A stretch of DNA of 64,000 nt from Aquila chrysaetos chrysaetos (lineage: Eukaryota; Chordata; Aves; Accipitriformes; Accipitridae): the NCBI RefSeq assembly GCF_900496995.4, contig NC_044010.1, positions 868,001 to 932,000 on the forward strand. Direction: 5' to 3'. This document shows, in pieces, positions 44,238-64,000 of the stretch. The notes under the pieces were generated by a model. The model was not told the DNA's origin, ran no database searches, and worked only from the letters and a program-made list of their open reading frames with translations. A program made the position numbers and the translations under genes. Numbering within the stretch: position 1 is the first letter of the stretch; the number at the start of each line of letters is the position of its first letter.

Positions 44238-44262
44238 GGGGGGGGGGGGGGGGGGGGGGGGG
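44238..44262 (+). repeat. G25 homopolymer
   Basis: Twenty-five consecutive G residues on the plus strand in the GNB3-P3H3 interval, the longest G run in the window. Confidence 0.9.
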
Positions 44263-45959
44263 CGTCTGGCATCATCCGCCTTCTGCTTTTTGCTGCCGCA
44301 CCGTGACTTTTCAGGGCAGTGGCTATGTCCCTTGCACCGTGCCGTGGCGGGGGCCCAGCCTGCACCCCAGGGGCTGTCCTACGGAGCCATCTGCATCACT
44401 GCCTTGTGGGGATCGGGGTGCAAGTGATGGGTGGGAAGAAAGGGGAGGTGAACCCCCTTATTTCCTATCCTCCGGGTAGCTTTGCTCACACTGGGGAGGG
44501 AGGGAGTGGTCCCTCCGTGGGATGCTGGGAGAGGGCTGGAAATAGAAAAGGGAAAGGTGCAGGAAGGAGGACTGAGCATTAACAGGCAGCATCCCTGGGT
44601 CTCTGTGTAATCCCTGGCTGGCCTCGCATGCTCGCCCTGGTGACCCTGGGCTCCTTGCAGAGCCGGATACAGGGATGATCCCCCTCTCCTGTGAGGGAGG
44701 TCAAAGGCCAGGGTAAAATTACCCTGCTCTGCTCCTCGATTTCTGAGGGCTCCTTCTCCATCCAGAAAAGCAGCCAGCTGCAAAGCGGTGCGCACATGGG
44801 TGCACCGGGAGTGCCGGACTGTGTACGCGTAGTGAGCGCCAGGTCCCTCAAGGGAGGTGTAACCCTCCCGTTCCAGTCTGGAAACTGGTGAGATTTACCT
44901 GCCAAGGGGAGAACAAGCAACCCCATCCCAGCGCAAAGCCCCTCATCATCCTACGGACATCTCGTCGCTAACCCCAATTCCTTCCCCGCCATGATTTTCC
45001 CTCCCACATCCTCTGATGGGATCGGCCCTCGTACAAAGACTTCCCCACAGAATCACGCCAAGAAACCCAGGTTCCCAAATACCAGGCTCACCAAGGTGAC
45101 CTCAAGCATCGCAACAAGGCAGCATCCTTACCGGGATCTGTAGAGCGAGGTGGGTTGCGGTCTCCCCTGGATGGGACCCTCACAGCCTGCCTCCCCTGCT
45201 GAGAACGGCTCCCCGCTGGCCAGAAGCCCCTCGTCCCTGTGCGGTCTCCACTCAGTCCTGCCCGGAGTCAACCCGGCGAGTCCCTTGCTCCCTCTCTGCT
45301 CCTCAGCCTCTCCCAGGACTGATCTCCCCATGGGGAGCTGGAGGGTTGTGGACGGGAGGGGTTGGGGGAGGGCTGATTCCAGGAGCAGCGTCAGGCAAAT
45401 TAAATCAGACACCAGAGACTTGGGGAAATCGGATTGGGACGTAATGCAAAGCAGGTGGATGGGGAGGGGTGTAAAGAGAGAGTAGCACACTGCTCCTGAA
45501 GGGAAAGAAACCATCACAGGCAGATTTGACTCCCTCTGTTTATATCAGCAACAAACCAATAAAGCGAAGATTAGCCAGAACGGGCTAGGATTATCAGCCA
45601 CTGGGGCAGGGCTTGCTGCACCTCGCAGTCCACGGGAATCGCCGTTTTCCCGGGGACAGCGTGCCGCTCGTGTCCTGGGCAGGCCGGGAAGAGGGATGGT
45701 GCCACCCGCGGTGGCCCTGCCAAGGGAGAACCCATGGCAGGGCTGGGGTCACCACCCCCCCCGGGCAGCAAACTGGGCTGCGCATGGGGAAAACAGAACT
45801 GGGCACAGGGGCCAGGGGCGGCAAAAGATTTGGTGGCGTGCCTTTTGGCAGCCACTTTAGTGGGATGCTGCGAGGGGATTATCTTGGCCTCAATCTCTTT
45901 TAATCTCTCCCGCGGCTTTGGCCCAAGCCCGAGATAAATACCTTTTAAGGGATCTCATC

Positions 45960-45967
45960 TGACGTCA
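45960..45967 (+). promoter_or_regulatory. Consensus CRE (TGACGTCA)
   Basis: A full palindromic cAMP-response element occurs in a short GC/AT-mixed stretch upstream of GNB3. An isolated 8-mer match can occur by chance, and function is not shown. Confidence 0.25.
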
Positions 45968-46970
45968 GGAGGCCATCAGTCTAATCACCCAAGCCACCTT
46001 TGGGCAAAGCAAGCCAGAGATGTGGACACTGGCCCCTCGCCCCCCAACATGTCCTCGTCGAGCAGAAGCCACCCAGCACCCCCACGTAAATCATCCAGAC
46101 AGAGGTGTGAGTGCTAGGATGTGATGGACCTCCTGCCAGGGAACCCGAAATGCATGCACCAAATTGTCTTTTTCCTGTGACCCTGGGGAAGACAGGAGGC
46201 GAAAAGGGTTGCCGATGCGGGTTTCCTAAGCTTGCGTGTTAAGGAAGTGCTGGGATTCAGACTGAGGAAAGACTGCCCTTTCCACGGAGCGGGGGCCCTG
46301 TGCCATCAACGGCGAGGGGATCACCCACCAACCCGTTACACCGCTGGCCCTGGCCCTACGGATTTCTTCCACCTGAACTGTAGTTGGGGTCTCCATGCGC
46401 AACTCCCATCAAGGGCTGAGTACGTCATGACCACAGATTGGTCTCTGGCTCTAATGCTTCCCAGGAAAAGGGTCACTGCTCTTTTTGATACTCCATATCC
46501 ACCCCATTCAATTCCAGTTGGGCTACAATATAATCCCATCTCGGGACACTAATCCCCTGGGCAGTGACAGCAGATTGTCTTTGCATCAGGGTGGAAAATG
46601 ATAAACAAAATATTTCTTCTGCTTTCGGGGGCATTCTGGTGCATGGACAGGGAAAAAAAAAAACACCAAACAACAAAAGAAAAGAGAGAAGAGAGGTGTT
46701 GCTGCAGGGAAACGTGAGCATACAGTGGTTTTTCTTAAAGGCACTCCCCACCCTCTCCAGGGGTTAGTTATGGCAGAGCTGACTTTCTCTCTTGCTCTCC
46801 CTTCTTGGAAGTAGCTGGCATCTGGGCAAATATTTTGTTTGTTTTCTTTCACTGAGGGCTCAGGCTCCTTCCATCATTTGTTAATTAAATTTCCATCAGC
46901 AGTGAGCGCACGTCTCCCTCCTGATGTACAGACTCAAGCTCCCACCAACATCTGTGTCCAGCATTTTGCT

Positions 46971-46976
46971 TTTATT
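46971..46976 (-). terminator. P3H3 polyadenylation signal (AATAAA), candidate
   Basis: TTTATT on the plus strand reads AATAAA on the minus strand, about 460 nt past the P3H3 stop codon. It is the first canonical signal found downstream. Confidence 0.5.
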
Positions 46977-47436
46977 CCATATATTCACAGTCCCTCACCT
47001 TCCCTCTCTCAGACCAGTTGCGAGGTTCTGGAGTTTGCAGGTGCCTAGGAAATTCAGAGGCTTCTGTTCTGATCTCCTGAATGTGAGACAGCCCTCGCTG
47101 AAAGACCCCAGGCTCCTCTTCCCCCTCTCAGATCTGGCCCTGGCTGACCGAGAAGCTGGCGCTGAGGGGACTGGGGTGAGGAGACCCTACCTTCTTACTT
47201 CTGAGCGACACAAACACGTTGGCAGCGAAGAAAGGTCCTGGTGTCACTGACTTTAATACTCTGTCCCTGCTCCCATTTTTCAGCTGCTGGGACGTCACGG
47301 AGAAGAAAGCTGCATCCCTCCCCATCACTACGGCTCTAGCATGCTAATACACTGCTCCAGGACGCCGTGGTCCCGGGGCTACCGCGACCTGCCCGGCCAT
47401 GGTGTGTGCCAGTCCTGCCCCCGGGGCCCCGCGTAC

Positions 47437-59869
<12,433 letters not shown>

Positions 59870-59875
59870 TTTATT
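59870..59875 (-). terminator. GPR162 polyadenylation signal (AATAAA), candidate
   Basis: TTTATT on the plus strand gives AATAAA on the minus strand, only about 41 nt after the GPR162 stop codon. If used, the 3' UTR would be very short. A minus-sense ATTAAA at 59580-59585 is the alternative. Confidence 0.45.
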
Positions 59876-59915
59876 TAAAAATTGCGATGGCACTGCATGT
59901 TTTTGACGCTGTCTC

Positions 59916-62900
59916 TCATAGTTTGGGATCCTGGAAGGTCTGTGCCTCGCAGGCCTCAAGGGTCCTTTCACCCGGCGCCTGCTCGCCGTCCTGCAGGTGC
60001 CAGGCTTCGTTGCCAGCCAAGGAGCAGCGCCGTGGCCGGTCGGCGTTCTCCTCCTCTCTGCTGCCGAGGGAGAGGCGGCGATCGCGGCGTGACGCGAGCG
60101 GGAGACGGGAGTGCCGTGGGCTGCAGGCTGGGGTGGGTTGTGGCGTCTCGTCGATGAACGTGGTGATCTCATCTCGGAAGAAGCAGGCGCTGGAGCTGGA
60201 GCCCCGGGGCATCAGCCCCCCTTCCAAAAACTGCCGTAGGGTCGTCAGCTCATCTTCTGGGGGCCGCCGGCGGTGCTGGTAGTCGTGCAGCTGAGGAGGC
60301 AAGAAGCCAGGGCCTCCAGCCTTGCGGGGGGTGGAAATGCGGATGTCGTCAGATGAAGACCACTTGTGTAGGAAGGATGGAGCGGAGCGGTGGGCGGAGA
60401 AGATGTTAGTCTCATCATGTGACATTCTCCGGGAGATAGGGACCTGGAAAACAGAGAAGGAGGCAGGTGATGGAAGACTTGAAGAGACAGAACGGGAGGG
60501 GAGAAGCTGAGACTTTCTCGGAGAAGAGAGTCGAGACGACACAAAGGCGTGGGAGACTGACAGAGAAAGAAGTGGGTTGTGGGGCTGCCCCTGCTAGCTC
60601 TCGGCTCACCTGCAGGTAGTGCACCTTGTCCTGGGGCAACAACATGTGGTGCATGGGTAGCAGCTTGATGTCCCGGGAGTCCCGCTTCACAGCTGCAGCA
60701 CCGTTCGCATCAAATCTCACTTTGCAGATCCTGCCATCGCCATAATCATCACACACACCATCTGTTGGCAGAGAGGAGAACGGCAGTCAACGCTTTTCAG
60801 CCAGAAGAGGATCGTTAACAGGGCACCATCCTAACGCTTGTCTGACTTCTGCTGCCCTACTTGCTGCCCTCGGGGCTCACCCCTGAACAGGGACCTCATC
60901 TTTCTGCTTGCAGCAGCACTAAAGCACCCAGAGACCGCCCTGTTTCTTCTGTCTCGCTTTTGAATCGCTCGCTGCCAGAACTTGGACCTTCGGATCAGCG
61001 AGTTGGGCTGAGGCCCGGCGTGTCACTTTCGCTGCGGTTTGGCAGCTGTACACATCGTCGCTACTCTTGCATCTACTGTGAGGGGCGTTGCACTAACTTT
61101 TGCTGGATGCTAGGGAGTCCTAAGGCAGCAAGGGAGCGGCAGAGCCTTCTCCAGAATAAATTTTCTCATGGGTGCCAACTCCAAGCTATAACGTGAATCC
61201 CACCTAGCCACCCACAACACTGCTCCTAGTGCCGTCGGGTCCTTTCCCCAAGACAGACCCCTCCTTCCTCTGTAGTCTTTTGGGGAGGGCGTTAGTGAAG
61301 AAAGGTGACTGTGGGGTGGTGAGGAGCTTACCATCATCTCCGTCTTCCTCAGACATGATAGCCACACACTGCTCCCACACGGTGCGGAGATCTGCTCGGT
61401 AGCGCTCGCAGGACCAGATGAAGGAGGGCAGCAGCAGGGTCTGCACCATGGAGCACCAGAGCACAGCCAGGACCATCCAGGTGGGGGCCGTATCATAGCG
61501 CAGGCTAAAAAAGCTCACAACCTTTGAGGTAAGAGAGAGAAACGATGCCGAGAAAGAAGACAGAAGTGGGGATCAAGGGAGAGAGGCAACGGGAGTCAGT
61601 TCTGTAGTAGAACGTAATCTGTCTGTAAAGGGTTCGTCAAGTAATTACACCGTGCCCCTCTGAAAAACTGTTCCTGGGGTGTTACCCCAGGTTTGCTGAA
61701 CCATATATCGAGCTGTCATATCTCTAACGTGAGACCTGGTGTTAGTACCCCTTCTTCCCCGTGCTCATTATGAGCTGGAGCTAAATAGGTGCTAACAAAG
61801 GACGCGGCCACTGGAAAAAAAAAAAAAGCTGCGAGTAAGCTTCTGTTCTCTTAATGGCTCCCTTTGAGAACTTCCCCAGCTCTCCAGTTTTGCAGAGAAT
61901 CAACCAGCCAGCCAAGACCTGAATGCTGACTACGACCATACAAGCAGAAGGAAAAATAAAACTGTCTGCAACAGCTTTTAAAGCTGGTGTATCTGTTCTC
62001 CGGAAGCAAACTGGAGAAACAGGAATCTCCTTGTTTTTACAGAGGTAGATCCCCCAGTAAGTTTGCAGAATAATTTCCTCTCCTCTTAGCCACTTAAAAC
62101 TTCACAGTGGTTTTAGCTGTGTGGTGTGTATTCCCCAGGCTTAGACTTGTCTTAAAATGCTGCTGCGGAAGGATGGGAGAATTACTGCAATCTTTTTAAA
62201 ACTGGCCCTCAGAATAACACAGATTCAAGATGCGGCAACTCTGTGGCTGGTGGACAGAAGACAGAGTTTCTTCTCTAAAACTTGAGAGAAACGGAAATCT
62301 AGTTTAACTGCAGACTCTGAAGGGAAAGGGAGGACTCGCTGCTTACCAAGATAGGCACCCCGGTGAGCGTGTCATACAGGAAGACAATAGCGCTGATGAG
62401 GTTGGTCATCTGCAAGGAGGTCTTGGCTGACTCAGAGCCATCCAGTGAAGACCTCCTTTTGCCTCGTACATCCTCCACTACGATGGCCGGCACGTTGAAA
62501 GTGGTGTGTGCTGATGAAGAACAGGATGACGCTTCCTCCGCCCTCTGATGGCGGCACCGCCGGCGACTTCTGTGTGCCCACAGGGTCTGGTAGAAGGTGA
62601 TACCCACGCACACCAAGCCCATGACGATTCCTCCGAGCAGCAGGAGGCTAAAGCAGACACCGAAGCCCAGCCCTATCTTGCTGACAATGAACTGGCAGCC
62701 GCGGGCATAGTAGCGCTCGCCGTTGTTGTGCCAGCCGATGGAGGGCAGGGTGGAGAGGATGAATGACACCATCCAGATACCCATGACTGCGTGCAGAGCC
62801 TGCTTCTTGGCATTGCTCAGCCGGTAGTTGACCGGCCATCTCACCATCCACATGCGGTGGTAGGAAAGGGAGGCCACCGTGAAGCAGGTGGCCAGCGCCA

Positions 62901-63186
62901 GGGTGTAGTATGTGGAGACAAAGACCTTGCAGATGCTCTCGTTCCAGTCGTAGTCGGAGGACTCACGCCGCAGCTGCACCACGGCGTAGGTGGTGAGGGG
63001 TACTGCTGCCATAAGGATGTGGGTCCCAGCGAGGAAGCACAGCAGCAGCTCCAGGGGCTTGTGTTTCTGTTGCTTGGCCGTGATGCTGAGTATGATCCAA
63101 GAGTTGGCCAACAGGGCTAACATCCCACATGCCAGCCACCACAGTGAGTTGTTGTGCAAGGTGGACTCTGAATCAGAGTCCCCCAT
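59916..63186 (-). CDS. GPR162: Probable G-protein coupled receptor 162
   Basis: Orphan rhodopsin-like GPCR, mainly neuronal in mammals, with no known ligand. Four coding exons: 62347-63186, 61332-61521, 60610-60761 and 59916-60443. These total 1710 nt, 569 aa (human 588). Seven membrane segments can be followed from [16 protein letters not shown] (TM1) to [17 protein letters not shown] (TM7). The TM3 end reads SLSYHRMWM, so the usual E/DRY triad is replaced by HRM, as in the mammalian protein. A long cytoplasmic tail includes [24 protein letters not shown] and [18 protein letters not shown] 24 nt upstream is in frame, but the ATG at 63186 fits the family better. A plausible acceptor at 63224-63225, 37 nt upstream of the ATG, suggests a separate 5' UTR exon. 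Confidence 0.98.
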
Positions 63187-63239
63187 GCTGCCACCCCTGC
63201 TAGGCTGCACCCTGTCCCTGCCGCTGGGATTCGGAAAGA

Positions 63240-64000
63240 GGGTGGGTGGGACTCCGCACTGGGGGGCCCACGTCCCTCCTCATCTGCCGCTGCTGCTGCG
63301 ATGCGAGGTGTGCGCACGCTGGAGGGGTTCCTCAAGGCATTGCCACCAGGTGCTAGGCGGAACAGCCGTCAGCTCTGTCTCACTTCCAGTCCTCCCTCTC
63401 CCTTCTGTTTGCTTATATTTCTTTCCCTTGTTCTAACTTGTTCACCTGTTTTTTCCCTTGTTCTCTTTCTTTTTCTTTCTTCCACCTTCTTTCTCTCTCT
63501 TTCTCATGAACACTTGCCAGTGCTTCTTCCCTCACTCGCTTGGGCTCACTTTTTTTTTTCCTCCCCATCTATTTCATCCCCCTCCTCCGCTCTTCCCCCA
63601 AAGAAAAAGCTCTCCTTACTTCATGTGCCCACCAGGCACCTTCTGTCTCAGGGACCCCCTTCTGCTGGGGACTGGTGAAGGCTGCATGCAAACAGGGACT
63701 GCTGGGGACTCCAAACAGTTTGGTGGTAGCAAGAGCCTGCTGCTCAGCGTCCCAGTGAATGAGGAGCTAGCCAAGAGTTTCAGAGATGACGGAAGGCAGG
63801 ACAAAGGTCCCGCGGAAACGGTGAGGGCGGCACATACACCATGTGTAATCCCCCTCTCACCAAACGCCACGCTCGTGGCAAGGTCGAGGTTCCTGCCAAG
63901 GCTGTCAGAGAGCCATCAGCGGAGTGTGAAGGGTGAGGAACAAGATTCAGAGGGTTCCCTGTCCAAGACCTCACGGCACCCTCAGTACATTGTCCTTTTT
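63240..64000. other. GPR162 upstream flank
   Basis: This should be a GPR162 5' UTR intron or promoter. It contains a T/C-rich tract (about 63365-63600; purine-rich on the minus, coding strand). No exon was identified with confidence. Confidence 0.5.

Larger units (their letters stand above)
40160..46940. other. GNB3-P3H3 intergenic region
   Basis: About 6.8 kb separate the first identified GNB3 exon from the P3H3 3' end. It contains an A22 run (41001-41022), an ancient CR1 remnant (about 41120-41620), a 10-bp triplicate (43704-43733), a G25 run (44238-44262), a consensus CRE (45960-45967) and two TAATCCC motifs (46531, 46550). It should also hold the missing 5' UTR exon(s) and promoter of GNB3. 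No coding exon was recognised. Confidence 0.55.

Noticed and set aside
63187-63210. Upstream in-frame GTG start for GPR162
   Set aside because: It is not an ATG and adds eight residues absent from the family. The ATG at 63186 is used.

Overview
This is a piece of a vertebrate nuclear genome, almost certainly from a bird. Every protein-coding gene has vertebrate exon-intron structure with GT-AG introns. The repeats are CR1 LINEs, including young-looking 3' ends that close with the CR1 terminal octamer-like motif. Gene order matches, in reverse orientation, the mammalian block ENO2-LRRC23-SPSB2-TPI1-USP5-CDCA3-GNB3-P3H3-GPR162 (human 12p13.31, from memory). Introns are compact and GC-rich, and there are many long C/G homopolymers, as in gene-dense avian DNA. 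There is no bacterial, phage or CRISPR content.

Layout: 1-1663 is intergenic and may hold a non-coding first exon of the next gene (ENO2 by synteny). LRRC23 (minus, 7 coding exons) is at 1664-7530, with a GC-rich promoter that carries two RFX X-box motifs. A gap of about 4.6 kb at 7.53-12.15 kb holds no gene I can recognise; mammals have SPSB2 there. TPI1 (minus, 7 exons) is at 12586-15091. USP5 (minus, 20 exons) is at 15855-30547, and its 3' end lies only about 170 bp upstream of the TPI1 TATA box. CDCA3 (plus, 5 exons) is at 31000-33273 and shares a 452-bp divergent promoter with USP5. GNB3 (minus, 9 coding exons) is at 35121-40141. A gap of about 6.8 kb follows, with an ancient CR1 remnant and a few transcription-factor motifs. 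P3H3 (minus, 15 exons) is at 47437-58211, and its first exon is out of frame by one base at a homopolymer. GPR162 (minus, 4 coding exons) is at 59916-63186. The coding exons of the six intact genes sum to lengths divisible by three and join in phase, which is the main support for the models.

The genes do not form one pathway. They are a conserved neighbourhood: a cilium/flagellum radial-spoke protein (LRRC23), a glycolytic enzyme (TPI1), a deubiquitinase that recycles free ubiquitin chains (USP5), a mitotic regulator (CDCA3), a cone/bipolar-cell G-protein beta subunit (GNB3), a collagen prolyl 3-hydroxylase family member (P3H3) and an orphan GPCR (GPR162). I saw no undescribed system. The observations most worth checking are the duplicated X-box in the LRRC23 promoter, the five same-orientation CCAAT boxes with E2F-like and CHR elements between USP5 and CDCA3, the retained 23-residue alternative donor in USP5, the P3H3 frame break, and the P3H3 C-terminus ending in RDEF.
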